A stretch of DNA of 64,000 nucleotides from Methylobacterium sp. Leaf104 (GTDB lineage: Bacteria; Pseudomonadota; Alphaproteobacteria; Rhizobiales; Beijerinckiaceae): contig NZ_LMMZ01000001.1 of assembly GCF_001422885.1 (NCBI RefSeq), forward strand, positions 686,565 to 750,564, read 5' to 3'. This document shows positions 1 to 9,442 of this stretch, piece after piece. The notes under the pieces are model-generated. The model was not told where the DNA came from. It searched no databases and saw only the letters and a program-made list of their open reading frames with translations. The stretch's first letter is position 1, and every line of letters begins with the position of its first letter. Made by a program: the position numbers and the translations under genes.

Positions 1-675
1 CGCACAGGTCTCGGAGGCGAGGATGTAGCGGCCATCGAGCTCGCCGAGCACCAGGGGGCGGATGCCCAGGGGATCGCGGGCGCCGATGAGCTTCTTGTTG
101 GTCAGGGCCACGATGGCGTAGGCGCCCTCGATCTGGCGCAGGGCCTCGGTGAAGCGCTCGACGATGCGCGGCGCCCGGGAGCGCGCGGCGAGGTGCAGGA
201 TCACCTCGGTGTCGGAGGTCGACTGGGTGATCGCGCCGTCGCGCACGAGGTCGCGGCGGATCGACAGGGCGTTGGTCAGGTTGCCGTTATGGGCGACGGC
301 GAGGCCGCCGCTGGCGAGCTCGGCGAAGAGCGGCTGCACGTTGCGCAGGATGGTGCCGCCGGTGGTGGAGTAGCGGACGTGGCCGATGGCGGCCGGGCCT
401 TCGAGATGCTCGATGGTCGAGCGGTCCGAGAACGAATCGCCGACGAGGCCGGGCCGGCGCTCGGAATGGAACACGGCACCGTCGAAGGAGACGATGCCGG
501 CCGCCTCCTGGCCGCGATGCTGCAGGGCGTGCAGGCCGAGGGCGACGATGGCGGAGGCATCCGGATGTCCGAAGATGCCGAAGACGCCGCACTCCTCGCG
601 CAGCGTATCGCCGTCGCGGTCGAGCCCGTCCACGACCTCGACGGGGGGGCGGGCGCTCGACTTGGCTACAGACAT
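1..675 (-). CDS. purF: Amidophosphoribosyltransferase, N-terminal part (runs off window)
   Basis: Catalyses the first committed step of purine synthesis: glutamine-dependent conversion of PRPP to phosphoribosylamine, in the cytoplasm. The frame stays open from the ATG to base 1, giving 225 codons of the glutaminase half (the family is about 480-500 residues). The N-terminal nucleophile cysteine is Cys29 in REECGVFGIFG; the first 28 residues would be the cleaved propeptide. HALQHRGQEAAGI, HVRYSTTG and AVAHNGNLTNA, the Ntn-glutaminase signatures, follow in order. The ATG is preceded by AGGGAA. cvpA lies 108 nt upstream on the same strand, the classical cvpA-purF arrangement. The PRPP-binding domain is outside the window. 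Confidence 0.95.
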   Translation of the reverse strand, partial: MSVAKSSARPPVEVVDGLDRDGDTLREECGVFGIFGHPDASAIVALGLHALQHRGQEAAGIVSFDGAVFHSERRPGLVGDSFSDRSTIEHLEGPAAIGHVRYSTTGGTILRNVQPLFAELASGGLAVAHNGNLTNALSIRRDLVRDGAITQSTSDTEVILHLAARSRAPRIVERFTEALRQIEGAYAIVALTNKKLIGARDPLGIRPLVLGELDGRYILASETCA

Positions 676-783
676 GATGATGTCGTTCCCTGCTTGGCCC
701 CGCACGAATCCCCGCCCAGGCACCGTCAGATGACCGTCATGTAATCGGCCTTCGCGCCGCAACCAAGCGCGCGGCGACGCAGG

Positions 784-1389
784 TCAGCGTCGCGGGGCGG
801 GCGTGGCTGGCGCCTCGGTGCGGCGCTGGGCCGGGATTTCGCCCTCCGGCGGCTCGACGGGGTCGGCCGGCGCCTCGCCCTTCGGCTTCTTGAACTGCTT
901 GAGCAGACCTTCCGGATTCTCCGGCAGCTGCGCCACCAGGGCGTCGCCGGACTTCTCCAGCATCGGGCGGCTGCGGGCCTCCGAGGCCCAGGGCGGCATC
1001 TTGCCCTGCACCAGCCAAGCCAGGAACACCCAGCCGATCACGCAGATCAGGAAGCCGCGGCCGGCCCCGAACAGGAAGCCCAGCGACCGGTCGATCGCGC
1101 CGATGCGCGAATCGAGGATCATGTCCGACACCTTCACGGTGATGATGGACACCACGATCAGCGTCACGAGGAAGATCGCGGCGATCGAGGCCACCAGGGC
1201 GACGGTGGCGTTCGTCACGTGCTGGCTGACGGTGGGCAGCAGCAGCGGATGGAATTTCCAGGCGATGGCGGCGGCCGCGACCCAGGCGATGATGGCGAGC
1301 ACCTCGCGGGTCGCACCGCGCACGGCAGCCAACAGCGCCGAGACCACGACGATACCCAGCACGACGAGATCGAGAACGGAGAACGGCAT
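784..1389 (-). CDS. cvpA: CvpA family membrane protein
   Basis: 201 residues with about four hydrophobic segments (roughly residues 5-25, 30-50, 63-85 and 103-127) followed by a Pro/Glu/Ala-rich cytoplasmic tail. The order LDLVVLGIVVVSALLAAVRG then GAIDRSLGFLFGAGRGFLI matches the CvpA family, inner-membrane proteins originally linked to colicin V production and often encoded just upstream of purF, as here. The molecular function of CvpA is not settled. The C-terminal 45 residues are low-complexity and longer than in E. coli CvpA. Confidence 0.88.
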   Translation of the reverse strand: MPFSVLDLVVLGIVVVSALLAAVRGATREVLAIIAWVAAAAIAWKFHPLLLPTVSQHVTNATVALVASIAAIFLVTLIVVSIITVKVSDMILDSRIGAIDRSLGFLFGAGRGFLICVIGWVFLAWLVQGKMPPWASEARSRPMLEKSGDALVAQLPENPEGLLKQFKKPKGEAPADPVEPPEGEIPAQRRTEAPATPAPRR

Positions 1390-1554
1390 CTCTGACGATT
1401 GTCACTTCATGGGGCGGAGCGGCGACGATGACCGGATCGTGCGGCTTCCCCCGGCCGCGGCCCTGTATATCCTGCGGAAACTCGGCCGTCACCCTGGCGT
1501 GAAGGCCCAATCCCGCCCGGGTTCAGCGCCTGTTCCCGGCGGCCCGAGGATGAC

Positions 1555-2244
1555 ATGACCGCATCGCCGCGCGTTTCCGGACGGCAATACCTCGTGCCCA
1601 TCGCGGGGTTGTTCAGTGGTGTGCTGATCGTCTCGCTGATCCTGGCCGGCAAGATCGTCTCCTTGGCCGGCCTCACCTTCAGCGCGGCGGTGATCGTCTT
1701 CCCGCTCTCCTACCTGTTCGGCGACATCCTCACCGAGGTCTACGGCTATGCCAGCGCCCGACGGGTCGTGTGGGCGGGGTTCGCGGCGCAGATCGTCTGG
1801 ATCGGGAGCTACACGATCGCGGCGGCGCTTCCGCCGGCACCGTTCTGGCCGCATCAGGCCGCCTTCGAGGCCGTGCTCGGCGCGACGCCGCGCCTGGCGC
1901 TCGCCGGCATGGCCGCCTACCTCGTCGGCGAATTCGCCAATGCCTACGTGCTGGCCAGGCTGAAGCTGCGCTTCGCCGGCGCCCATCTGGCGGCGCGGCT
2001 CGTCGCCTCGACGGTGTTCGGGCAGGCCCTCGATACCGCCCTGTTCGTGACGATCGCCTTCGCGGGAACGTTCGCGGCGGCGGACCTGATCCGCATCGGG
2101 CTCAGCGCTTGGGTCCTCAAGGTGCTCTGGGAAATCGTCGCCCTGCCCCTGAGCCTGCCCCTGATCCGCTGGCTGAAGCGGCAGGAGGGCGAGGATGCGG
2201 ACGACCGCGACACCGACTTCAACCCGTTCCGCCTGAAGGCCTAA
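1555..2244 (+). CDS. yhhQ: Queuosine precursor transporter (YhhQ/VUT family)
   Basis: 229-residue integral membrane protein with about six hydrophobic helices. FPLSYLFGDILTEVYGY near residues 43-59 is the hallmark of the YhhQ/VUT_1 family, which imports preQ0/preQ1 for queuosine tRNA modification. The C-terminal tail is charged (KRQEGEDADDRDTDF). It is transcribed away from cvpA, and its stop codon overlaps the stop of the convergent radA by 4 nt. A preQ1 riboswitch would be the expected control, but I could not recognise one in the 165 nt upstream. Family assignment is firm; the substrate is inferred from the family. Confidence 0.88.
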   Translation: MTASPRVSGRQYLVPIAGLFSGVLIVSLILAGKIVSLAGLTFSAAVIVFPLSYLFGDILTEVYGYASARRVVWAGFAAQIVWIGSYTIAAALPPAPFWPHQAAFEAVLGATPRLALAGMAAYLVGEFANAYVLARLKLRFAGAHLAARLVASTVFGQALDTALFVTIAFAGTFAAADLIRIGLSAWVLKVLWEIVALPLSLPLIRWLKRQEGEDADDRDTDFNPFRLKA

Positions 2245-3677
2245 TCGTCGTCGCCGTAATCGGGCGGGTTGTGGCTGCGCCGCTGGGCGCCCCGGCGCGG
2301 ACCGCTGCTGGCGATGCCCGCGACCATGTCGGCGATGTGGCGCAGGGCCTCCGTCGACAGGGCATGGTCGCCGCCCTCGCCGCGGCCCTGCGGAGTCACG
2401 GCCTTGGCGAAGCCGAGCTTCAGGGCCTCCTTGAGCCGGGCCGGTGCCTGCGCCACCGGGCGGACCGCCCCGGAGAGGCCGATCTCGCCGAAATAGACGG
2501 TCTCGGGCGGCAGCGTCGCCCCGGACAGGGACGAGACCAGGGCCGCGGCGACCGCGAGGTCGGCCGCCGGCTCGGAGATGCGCAGGCCGCCCGCCACGTT
2601 GAGGTAGACGTCGTGGGTGCCCAGGCGAATGCCGCCATGGGCCTCCAGCACGGCCAGCACCATCGACAGGCGGTTCGGGTCCCAGCCGACCACGGCCCGG
2701 CGCGGCATGCCGAGGGAGGAAGGGGCGACGAGGGCCTGGATCTCCACGAGCAGGGGCCGCGTGCCCTCCATGCCGGCGAAGACCGCGGTTCCGGGGGCGG
2801 CGTGGTCGCGCCCCGCCAGGAACAGGGCGGAGGGATTGGGCACCTCGGCGAGCCCGCCATCGGTCATCTCGAACACACCGATCTCGTCGGTGGGACCGAA
2901 GCGGTTCTTCACCGCGCGCAGGATGCGGAAATGGTGGCCCTGGTCGCCCTCGAAGGAGGCGACGGCGTCGACCATGTGCTCGACCACGCGCGGGCCGGCG
3001 ATCTGCCCGTCCTTGGTGACGTGGCCGACGAGGATCACCGCCGTGCCGGTGGTCTTGGCGAAGCGGATCAAGGTCTGGGCGGAGCCGCGCACCTGCGTGA
3101 CCGTGCCGGGGGCGGATTCCACCGTCTCGGTCCACATCGTCTGGATCGAGTCGATGATCGCGAGGGCCGGGGGCCGTCCCTGCGACAGGGTCTCGACGAT
3201 GTCCTCGACGTTGGTCTCGGCCGCGAGCTCCACGTTCGCCGAGGACAGGCCGAGTCGCTCGGCGCGCAGGCGCACCTGCGCCACCGCCTCCTCGCCCGAG
3301 ATGTAGACCACGCGCTCGCCGGTGCGGGCCATGGCGGCGGAGGCCTGCATCAGGAGGGTCGACTTGCCGATGCCGGGATCGCCGCCGAGGAGGATCACCG
3401 AGCCGCGCACGAAGCCGCCGCCGGTGACGCGGTCGAGTTCGTTGATGCCCGAGGGGATGCGCGGGGCCTCCTTCACCTCGCCGGTCAGGCCCTCGAGGGC
3501 GAAGACCCGGCCGCGGGCGCGGCTCGGGCGCGTCTTGACCGGCCCGGATTGCGGGCCGGTGGCGCCGGTCTCCTCGACGATGGTGTTCCAGCCGTTGCAG
3601 GCCTCGCAGCGGCCGCGCCAGCGATTGTAGACCGCCCCGCAGGACTGGCAGACGAAGGTCTGTTGGATCTTGGCCAT
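2241..3677 (-). CDS. radA: DNA repair protein RadA
   Basis: RecA-like ATPase that promotes branch migration and processing of recombination intermediates. The protein is 478 residues, usual for the family. A four-cysteine zinc finger lies at residues 10-27 (C10, C13, C24, C27). The Walker A motif GGDPGIGKST is at about 98-107, and the RadA-specific KNRFG motif is near residue 255. A Lon-protease-like C-terminal domain with LNVAGGLRISEPAADLA and the serine region follows. The last 20 residues are basic then acidic. It is convergent with the yhhQ gene and 49 nt downstream of alr on the same strand. Confidence 0.96.
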   Translation of the reverse strand: MAKIQQTFVCQSCGAVYNRWRGRCEACNGWNTIVEETGATGPQSGPVKTRPSRARGRVFALEGLTGEVKEAPRIPSGINELDRVTGGGFVRGSVILLGGDPGIGKSTLLMQASAAMARTGERVVYISGEEAVAQVRLRAERLGLSSANVELAAETNVEDIVETLSQGRPPALAIIDSIQTMWTETVESAPGTVTQVRGSAQTLIRFAKTTGTAVILVGHVTKDGQIAGPRVVEHMVDAVASFEGDQGHHFRILRAVKNRFGPTDEIGVFEMTDGGLAEVPNPSALFLAGRDHAAPGTAVFAGMEGTRPLLVEIQALVAPSSLGMPRRAVVGWDPNRLSMVLAVLEAHGGIRLGTHDVYLNVAGGLRISEPAADLAVAAALVSSLSGATLPPETVYFGEIGLSGAVRPVAQAPARLKEALKLGFAKAVTPQGRGEGGDHALSTEALRHIADMVAGIASSGPRRGAQRRSHNPPDYGDDD

Positions 3678-3726
3678 CGCGATTCCGCTGGAAGGGACGA
3701 TCCGACGCCGCCCCGTCAGGCAGGTC

Positions 3727-4839
3727 TCAGGCGTCGTGTCCTGTCACATAATGGCGAACATAGCGAGAACCCAGCCCCGTCAGGATCTCGTAGCCGATGG
3801 TGCCGGCGGCCCGCCCGACGGCGTCGACGTCGAGCCCCTCGCCGATCAGCGTGGCGGTCGCGCCGCGCCGCACCTCCGGCGCGTCGGTCACGTCGATGAT
3901 GATGAGATCCATCGAGATCAGCCCGAGGATCGGACAGCGCACGCCATCCACCAGGGCGACCCCGCGTCCGCTCGCCGCGCGCGGATAGCCGTCGGCGTAG
4001 CCCATCGACAGGGTCGCCAGCCGCCGCGGCTCGGGCGCCCGCCAGCGGCCGTTATAGCCGCAGGTCTCGCCGGGAGCGACGTCCCGGATCTGCGCGAGCC
4101 GCGCCTCCAGGCGCACCACCGGCCGCATCGGGTTGGGCTTCCACGGCGTCGGGTTGCCGCCGAACAGGGCGTAACCGGGCCGCAGGAGGTCGTGATGCGC
4201 CGCCTCGCCGAGGAAGATCCCGGAGGAATTGGCGAAGGAGCCCGGGACACCGGGAAAGGCGGCCCGAACCCGGGTGAAATCGGCTATCTGGCGCGCATTG
4301 ACCGGATCGCTCGCCAGTTCCGCGCTGACGAGGTGGGTCATCAGCAGGCCGATGCCGGCCTGTCCGATCAGCGGATCACCCGAGAGCGCCAGGGCCTCGG
4401 GCAGGCAGAGGCCGAGGCGGTTCATCCCGGTATCGACGTGCAGGGCCGCCGGGAGGGTCCGTCCGGCGGAGCGCGCCAGGGCCGCCCATTCGGCGAGTTC
4501 GTCCCGGCTGCCGAGGACGGGGCGCAGGTCGTGCGCGACGAGCGTCGGACCGAGGCCGGGCAGCAGGCCGTTCAGCACGTAGATGGTGGCCCCGGGCAGG
4601 ACCGCCCGCGCCTCGACCCCCTCGCCGAGATGCGCCACGAAGAACGTCCGGCAGCCGGCCGCCCACAGGACCGGCACGACCCGGGCGAGGCCGCAGCCAT
4701 AGGCGTCCGCCTTGACCACGGCGGCACAGGCCGCCTCGGGCGCCTGGGCGCCGAGTCGTCGCCAATTCTCGGCGATGGCCGAGAGATCGATGGTCAGGCG
4801 GGCGCCGTGGGTCGCTGGCTGTTCGATCGTCCGATCCAT
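3727..4839 (-). CDS. alr: Alanine racemase
   Basis: PLP enzyme that interconverts L- and D-alanine for peptidoglycan. With the start chosen (MDRTIEQ) it has 370 residues, normal for the family. The PLP lysine is K43 in [10 protein letters not shown], and the second catalytic base is Tyr262 in [16 protein letters not shown] and a [17 protein letters not shown]-terminus also fit. The frame is open for another 23 codons upstream (to 4908), but that part is unlike Alr N-termini. A GTG three codons earlier (VNEMDRT) is an alternative start. It lies between radA and dnaB, all on the minus strand. Confidence 0.94.
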   Translation of the reverse strand: MDRTIEQPATHGARLTIDLSAIAENWRRLGAQAPEAACAAVVKADAYGCGLARVVPVLWAAGCRTFFVAHLGEGVEARAVLPGATIYVLNGLLPGLGPTLVAHDLRPVLGSRDELAEWAALARSAGRTLPAALHVDTGMNRLGLCLPEALALSGDPLIGQAGIGLLMTHLVSAELASDPVNARQIADFTRVRAAFPGVPGSFANSSGIFLGEAAHHDLLRPGYALFGGNPTPWKPNPMRPVVRLEARLAQIRDVAPGETCGYNGRWRAPEPRRLATLSMGYADGYPRAASGRGVALVDGVRCPILGLISMDLIIIDVTDAPEVRRGATATLIGEGLDVDAVGRAAGTIGYEILTGLGSRYVRHYVTGHDA

Positions 4840-5128
4840 TTCATTCACTGCGCGGCCATCCGACGGCGGCACCGCGCGCGCACATGGCAAGCCATAGCAC
4901 ACCGGCACTCCGGGGCGCCGACGGCGAGCCCGGAATCCAGAGCCGCCGACGGCGGGAAGCGTCGAACACCCTGCGTTTCCGGATCCCGGGCGCCGCTTCG
5001 CGGCCCCGGGACGGCGTGGCGTCTCGACGAGGTCAGAGCCTGGCGTCGTTCAACAGGATCCCGCCGCTTCGGACAATGTCCCGGCTTCGTCCGAGGCACG
5101 GAAGATCATCGATCCGGGAGCCGCCGGC
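4840..5128. repeat. Intergenic region with two REP-like palindromes
   Basis: This 289-nt gap between dnaB and alr has no convincing gene. It holds two GC-rich imperfect inverted repeats. The first is around 4903-4939: TCCGGG...CCCGGA arms with CGCC/GGCG inner arms. The second is around 4985-5015: TCCCGGG/CCCGGGA arms, a bulged C, GCCGC/GCGGC arms and a TTC loop. The first resembles the short dispersed extragenic palindromes common in Rhizobiales genomes; calling them REP elements is an inference from one window. Confidence 0.4.
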
Positions 5129-6616
5129 CTACATCTGCTCCGGCAGGCGATCGGATTGCGCGAGGTTCGAGAAGCGCGTGATGTTGGCGTCGAACTGGAG
5201 CTCGACCGTGCCGGTGGGGCCGTGGCGCTGCTTGCCGAGGATGACCTCCGCCTTGCCGTGCACGCGGTTCATCTCGGCCTCCCAGGCGAAGAACTCTTCG
5301 GTGCCTTCGCGGGGCTTCTTGTTGTTGACGTAGTATTCCTCGCGGAACACGAACATCACCACGTCGGCGTCCTGCTCGATGGAGCCCGATTCACGCAGGT
5401 CCGAGAGCTGCGGGCGCTTGTCCTCGCGGTTCTCGACCTGACGGGAGAGCTGCGACAGACCGATGATCGGCACGGCGAGCTCCTTGGCCAGCGCCTTCAT
5501 GCCGGTGGTGATCTCGGTCATCTCCTGCACGCGGTTGTCGCTGCGCTTGCCCGAGCCCGAGAGCAGCTGCAGGTAGTCGACGATGAGGAGATCGAGGCCC
5601 TTCTGCCGCTTCAGGCGGCGGGCACGGGCGGCGAGCTGCGCGATCGAGATGCCGCCGGTCTGGTCGATGTAGAACGGGATGGTCTGCATGTCCCGGGCGG
5701 CATCGGTGATCTTGTAGAACTCCGCCGGCTGGATGTCGCCGCGGCGGATCTTGTAGGACGGCACGCCCGATTGCTCGGCGATGATACGGGTGGCGAGCTG
5801 CTCGGCCGACATTTCGAGGGAGAAGAACCCGACGATGCCGCCGTTCACGGTCTTCACGACGCCGTCGGGCCCCTTCTCGCCCTGGTAGGCCTTGGCGATG
5901 TTGAACGCGATGTTGGTCACGAGCGAGGTCTTGCCCATGGCCGGGCGGCCGGCGAGGATGATGAGGTCGGACGGCTGGAGGCCGCCCATCTTGGCGTCGA
6001 GGTCGGACAGGCCGGTGGCGATGCCCGAGAGCTTGCCCTCGCGCTGGTAGGCCTTGGCGGCCATGTCGACGGCGGTGGTGAGCGCCTCGGAGAACTTCTG
6101 GAAGCCGCCGTCGTACTTGCCCGATTCGGCGAGCTCGTAGAGCCGCCGCTCCGTCCCCTCGATCTGGTCGCGGGGGGAGGATTCGACGGGCGCCTCGTAG
6201 GCGCCGTTGACGAGGTCCTCGCCGATGGTGATGAGCCGGCGGCGGATGGCGAGGTCGTAGATGGTGCGGCCGTAATCGCCGGCATTGATCACGGTGGTGG
6301 CCTCGGCCGCGAGGCGGGCGAGGTACTGCATCACCGTCTGGCCGCCGAGATCGGCATCGCCCAGGTAGGTCTTCAGGGTGATCGGCGTGGCGAGCTTGCC
6401 GGCCTTGATGAGCTGCGCCGCGACCTCGAAGATCTTGCGGTGGACGTCCTCCATGAAGTGCTCGGGCAGGAGGAAGTCCGAGATCCGGTAATAGGCGTCG
6501 TTGTTCACCAGGATCGCGCCGAGCAGGGCCTGCTCGGCATCGATGTTGTGGGGCGCGACGCGGAATTCCTGCGCGACGGGCTGAAGGTTGGCCGTCAGGG
6601 CGTTGGGCAGGGCCAT
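5129..6616 (-). CDS. dnaB: Replicative DNA helicase
   Basis: Hexameric helicase that unwinds DNA at the replication fork. From the ATG chosen the protein has 495 residues. The N-terminal primase-interaction domain includes [15 protein letters not shown] at 22-36; the RecA-like ATPase domain has Walker A GRPAMGKT at 223-230 and [10 protein letters not shown] as Walker [18 protein letters not shown], typical of the C-terminus, follows. A GTG 33 nt upstream (6649) would add 11 residues; neither start has a strong Shine-Dalgarno. There is no intein: the Walker A and Walker B regions are uninterrupted. Confidence 0.96.
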   Translation of the reverse strand: MALPNALTANLQPVAQEFRVAPHNIDAEQALLGAILVNNDAYYRISDFLLPEHFMEDVHRKIFEVAAQLIKAGKLATPITLKTYLGDADLGGQTVMQYLARLAAEATTVINAGDYGRTIYDLAIRRRLITIGEDLVNGAYEAPVESSPRDQIEGTERRLYELAESGKYDGGFQKFSEALTTAVDMAAKAYQREGKLSGIATGLSDLDAKMGGLQPSDLIILAGRPAMGKTSLVTNIAFNIAKAYQGEKGPDGVVKTVNGGIVGFFSLEMSAEQLATRIIAEQSGVPSYKIRRGDIQPAEFYKITDAARDMQTIPFYIDQTGGISIAQLAARARRLKRQKGLDLLIVDYLQLLSGSGKRSDNRVQEMTEITTGMKALAKELAVPIIGLSQLSRQVENREDKRPQLSDLRESGSIEQDADVVMFVFREEYYVNNKKPREGTEEFFAWEAEMNRVHGKAEVILGKQRHGPTGTVELQFDANITRFSNLAQSDRLPEQM

Positions 6617-6801
6617 GGGCTGATTCGAGGCTCCGACTCGTCGATTCACACGTCCGCGCGGTGGTCCGCCGCCGCGCGTCGCTATCGCCCGACCATGGCG
6701 CCGGCATGGTTAGCCGAACCTTAGCCGATTCGCGCTTTGCGGCCTGGCGTCCCGTCATGGCCGCCCGCCGGGGCGGGGCGGGCCGGGGACCGGTCGCGGA
6801 A

Positions 6802-6831
6802 ACGCCCGCCATCCTCGCGGATGACGGGCGT
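6802..6831 (-). terminator. Terminator-like hairpin downstream of rplI
   Basis: Inverted repeat with ACGCCCG/CGGGCGT outer arms, one mismatch, CATCC/GGATG inner arms and a TCGC loop, 76 nt past the rplI stop in the direction of transcription. On the minus strand it is followed by a short TTT, so it could be a weak intrinsic terminator of the rpsF-rplI operon. Assigned from base pairing by eye only. Confidence 0.45.
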
Positions 6832-6906
6832 CCATGCTGGAACAAACGAGGAACTAGTCAACCGCTAAGGGCGGTCATCCCCATTGTTCACCGACCTGTG
6901 ACGCGA

Positions 6907-7470
6907 TTACTCGCGGTCGTCGCCGGCCTCGGCGAGGGCGGCGCCGACCTCGAGGCCGAGGTCGTCGAGGTTGAACGCCTCACGCTCGGTGGTCGACTCG
7001 CCGCGGGCCTGACGCTCGGCCTCTTCCGGCGAACGGGCGACGTTGACCGTGATGCTGACCTCGACCTCGGGGTGCAGCACGACCGGAACGGTGTGCAGGC
7101 CCAGGGTCTTGATCGGCTGGTTGAGGGCGAACTGGTCGCGGCCCACGGAGAAGCCGTCGGCGGTGACGACCTCGGCGAGGTCGCGGGTCGAGACCGAGCC
7201 GTAGAGCACGCCGGTCTCGCCCGACTGGCGGATCAGCACGAAGCTCTTGCCCTCGAGGGTCTCGGCGACGGACTGCGCCTCGGACTTCCGCTCGAGGTTG
7301 CGGGCCTCGAGCTGGGCACGCTGGGTCTCGAAATGCTTCTTGTTGCCTTCGGTGGCGCGCAGGGCCTTGCCGCGGGCGAGGAGGAAGTTGCGGGCGTAGC
7401 CCGGCTTCACGTTCACGGTCTCGCCCATCTGGCCGAGCTTGGCGACGCGCTCGAGGAGGATGACTTCCAT
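6907..7470 (-). CDS. rplI: 50S ribosomal protein L9
   Basis: Binds 23S rRNA near the L1 stalk. The start [30 protein letters not shown] is the L9 signature, followed by the connecting helix and the C-terminal domain. The protein is 187 residues, about 40 longer than E. coli L9, because of an acidic tail rich in Glu and Ala, a common alphaproteobacterial feature. AAAGGACCTAGACC before the ATG provides a good ribosome-binding site. It is the last gene of the rpsF-rpsR-DUF2232-rplI string. Confidence 0.97.
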   Translation of the reverse strand: MEVILLERVAKLGQMGETVNVKPGYARNFLLARGKALRATEGNKKHFETQRAQLEARNLERKSEAQSVAETLEGKSFVLIRQSGETGVLYGSVSTRDLAEVVTADGFSVGRDQFALNQPIKTLGLHTVPVVLHPEVEVSITVNVARSPEEAERQARGESTTEREAFNLDDLGLEVGAALAEAGDDRE

Positions 7471-7499
7471 GGTCTAGGTCCTTTGGTCTGCGGGGAGGG

Positions 7500-8513
7500 T
7501 CAGGGTCGTCCGGCCGCGTCGCGGGGACGGCGGCGGTCGAGGGCGGTATCGGCGATGCCGAACAGGGTCAGGGCGAGGAGGGCGACGCCCTGGGTGAAGA
7601 AGAGGATCAGGTAGAGGCCGAACAGGAGGGCGAGGCGCCCGGGCCGGCCGCGGCTGCGGTCGTGGAAGGCGGCGAGGCCCTGGATCGCGAAGGCGGCGCT
7701 GAGCGCCCCCGCCACGGCGATGCCGAGCACGCCCGGATAGCCCGGCACCAGCCCGAGCAGCATCGCGCCCGCCAGCACGGCCATCACGCGACGCGGCATC
7801 ATCGTCGCGGCGAGGTCCGGCCAGGGGCGGAGCAGGCGCCCGGAGATGCGCACGATGCGGGCCGCCGCCCAGAGGTAGAAGGTCAGCAGGACCGTGAGGC
7901 CGTGGGTGGCCAGGCCCGGTGCGATGGCGGCCAGCGCGTTGGCGACCTCGGTCCGGGTCGCCTCGGCGGGATCCTGCGGAGCCGGCTCGGCCGGAGCCTC
8001 GGCGCCGGACTCGGGAGCGGCCGGCTTCGGAATCGAAGCGCCCGGATTGGCGGCGCGGTCGACCCGGACCTGGATCAGCGTCCGGGTCATGCCCCGCAGC
8101 TGGGACTGGAAGGTCTCGTAGTTCGGTGCGGCGATCACCGCGATGGCGACGAAGGCGAGGCCGGCCGTCCCGGCGGTCCAGGCGAGCAGGCGCCCGGTCG
8201 GGTACCATTCCATCGTCCCGTCGGCGTTCGCGCGGCCGAGCAGGGCCAGATAGGCGAGCCACCAGGCGGGCAGGGCGAGATAGGCGAAGAAGCCGAGGCC
8301 GAGGAAGGGCTGCACCACGAGGGCGAGGGCCAGCGCGCCGGTGACGGCGGCGACCAGGGCGGCCCGGTGGCTCCAGCCGAGCCCCACGATCAGGATCGGG
8401 AGCGGGGCGAGCAGGTAGAGCAGGATCGCGAGCGCCGTCGCCTTCAGCAGGACGCCGAAGAGGAGGGCGGAGACGAGGCCCGCGCCGATACCGATGCCGA
8501 GAAACTGTGTCAT
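7500..8513 (-). CDS. DUF2232 multi-span membrane protein
   Basis: 337 residues with about eight hydrophobic segments, N-terminal TQFLGIGIGAGLVSALLFG and a C-terminal TM cluster ending in an Arg-rich tail. It matches the DUF2232 (YybS-like) family, which in alphaproteobacteria sits between rpsR and rplI exactly as here. Function unknown. A Pro/Ala/Glu-rich soluble loop lies around residues 150-190. The ATG at 8513 was preferred over an in-frame TTG one codon upstream. The 29-nt gap to rplI suggests cotranscription. Confidence 0.8.
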   Translation of the reverse strand: MTQFLGIGIGAGLVSALLFGVLLKATALAILLYLLAPLPILIVGLGWSHRAALVAAVTGALALALVVQPFLGLGFFAYLALPAWWLAYLALLGRANADGTMEWYPTGRLLAWTAGTAGLAFVAIAVIAAPNYETFQSQLRGMTRTLIQVRVDRAANPGASIPKPAAPESGAEAPAEPAPQDPAEATRTEVANALAAIAPGLATHGLTVLLTFYLWAAARIVRISGRLLRPWPDLAATMMPRRVMAVLAGAMLLGLVPGYPGVLGIAVAGALSAAFAIQGLAAFHDRSRGRPGRLALLFGLYLILFFTQGVALLALTLFGIADTALDRRRPRDAAGRP

Positions 8514-8634
8514 CAATCCCGCTGTCCCACTGTCCCGTTCCGGGCAGGGTTAGAGGCGAACCTTGGCGCCCCAACGACTCCCGGCACCCGTTCAGCAGGG
8601 CCGGTACGAATGCGCATGCCGGGCACGCGCCGGT

Positions 8635-8663
8635 GCCCCGGTCCGGAAGGCCCGGACCGGGGC
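8635..8663. terminator. Strong hairpin between rpsR and the DUF2232 gene
   Basis: Perfect 12-bp inverted repeat, GCCCCGGTCCGG and CCGGACCGGGGC, with a 5-nt loop, starting 9 nt after the rpsR stop. No U-tract follows on the minus strand, so it may attenuate, protect the rpsF-rpsR mRNA 3' end, or terminate with Rho. Confidence 0.55.
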
Positions 8664-8671
8664 GATCGTCG

Positions 8672-8959
8672 TTACTTGATCACGTAGGGGAGGAAGCCGA
8701 GGAAGCGGGCGCGCTTGATCGCCTGGGCGAGCTCGCGCTGCTTCTTGGCCGACACCGCCGTGATGCGCGACGGCACGATCTTGCCGCGCTCGGAGACGTA
8801 GCGCGACAGGAGCTTGACGTCCTTGTAGTCGATCTTGGGCGCGTTCGCGCCCGAGAAGGGGCAGGTCTTCCGACGACGGAAGAAGGGGCGGCGTCCGCCG
8901 CCCGCACCACCACCAGCTCCGCCAGCGGCGGGCGCACCGGGTCCAGCACCAAATGCCAT
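8672..8959 (-). CDS. rpsR: 30S ribosomal protein S18
   Basis: Pairs with S6 on the platform of the small subunit. The core [12 protein letters not shown]... and [18 protein letters not shown] then [28 protein letters not shown] is canonical. The 95-residue protein carries an extra glycine/alanine/proline-rich N-terminus of about 20 residues ahead of the S18 core. It begins 3 nt after the rpsF stop, so S6 and S18 are translationally coupled. Confidence 0.97.
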   Translation of the reverse strand: MAFGAGPGAPAAGGAGGGAGGGRRPFFRRRKTCPFSGANAPKIDYKDVKLLSRYVSERGKIVPSRITAVSAKKQRELAQAIKRARFLGFLPYVIK

Positions 8960-8962
8960 GAC

Positions 8963-9442
8963 TTAAGCCTCCCCGCCGAAGCTGCGCTCGGGGCGGTCAC
9001 CCCGGTCGCCGCGGTCACCCCGGTCGCCGCGATCGCGGTCGCCGCCGAATCCACCACCACCGCCGAAGCCCTCGTCGTCACGACGACGGCCGCGCTCACG
9101 ATCCTTGCGGTCGTCGCGGTCGCGCTTCTGCATCATCGCCGACGGCTCGGACTCGAGCTCTTCGACGCGGACGGTCATGAAGCGGAGGACGTCCTCGGAG
9201 ATCTGCATCTGGCGCTCCATCTCGGCGAGCGCCGCCGGGGGGGCGTCGACGTTGAGGAGCGTGAAATGCGCCTTGCGGTTCTTCTTGATGCGGTAGGCGA
9301 GGGACTTCACGCCCCACATCTCGATCTTCTCGACCTTGCCGCCATTGGCTTCGATGACGCCCTTGTAGGTCTCGACCATGGTCTCGACCTGCTGGGCCGT
9401 CACGTCCTGGCGCGCCAGGAAGACGTGTTCGTAGAGAGGCAT
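8963..9442 (-). CDS. rpsF: 30S ribosomal protein S6 with Arg/Gly/Asp-rich tail
   Basis: 159 residues from [15 protein letters not shown], the standard S6 start, preceded by GAAGGG; an upstream in-frame start at 9523 lies in the leader and was rejected. Residues 1-100 form the S6 fold ([20 protein letters not shown]). The C-terminal 50 residues are highly charged, ending in glycine-rich and repeated Gly-Asp-Arg units. This tail is much longer than in E. coli S6 and is encoded by a short tandem DNA repeat. First gene of the rpsF-rpsR-DUF2232-rplI operon. Confidence 0.95.
   Translation of the reverse strand: MPLYEHVFLARQDVTAQQVETMVETYKGVIEANGGKVEKIEMWGVKSLAYRIKKNRKAHFTLLNVDAPPAALAEMERQMQISEDVLRFMTVRVEELESEPSAMMQKRDRDDRKDRERGRRRDDEGFGGGGGFGGDRDRGDRGDRGDRGDRPERSFGGEA
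8994..9029. repeat. Two exact 18-bp tandem repeats inside rpsF
   Basis: CGGTCACCCCGGTCGCCG occurs twice back to back (8994-9011 and 9012-9029), followed by a degenerate third unit. It encodes the Gly-Asp-Arg repeats of the S6 C-terminal tail, so copy number could vary without shifting frame. Confidence 0.8.

Noticed and set aside
1390-1554. preQ1 riboswitch in front of the YhhQ-type transporter
   Set aside because: Expected for the family, but no preQ1 consensus or A-rich tail was recognisable.
5156-6724. Long open frame antisense to dnaB
   Set aside because: High-GC codon bias leaves the antisense frame open; the product is low-complexity Gly/Glu/Asp/Leu-rich without motifs, while dnaB is unmistakable.
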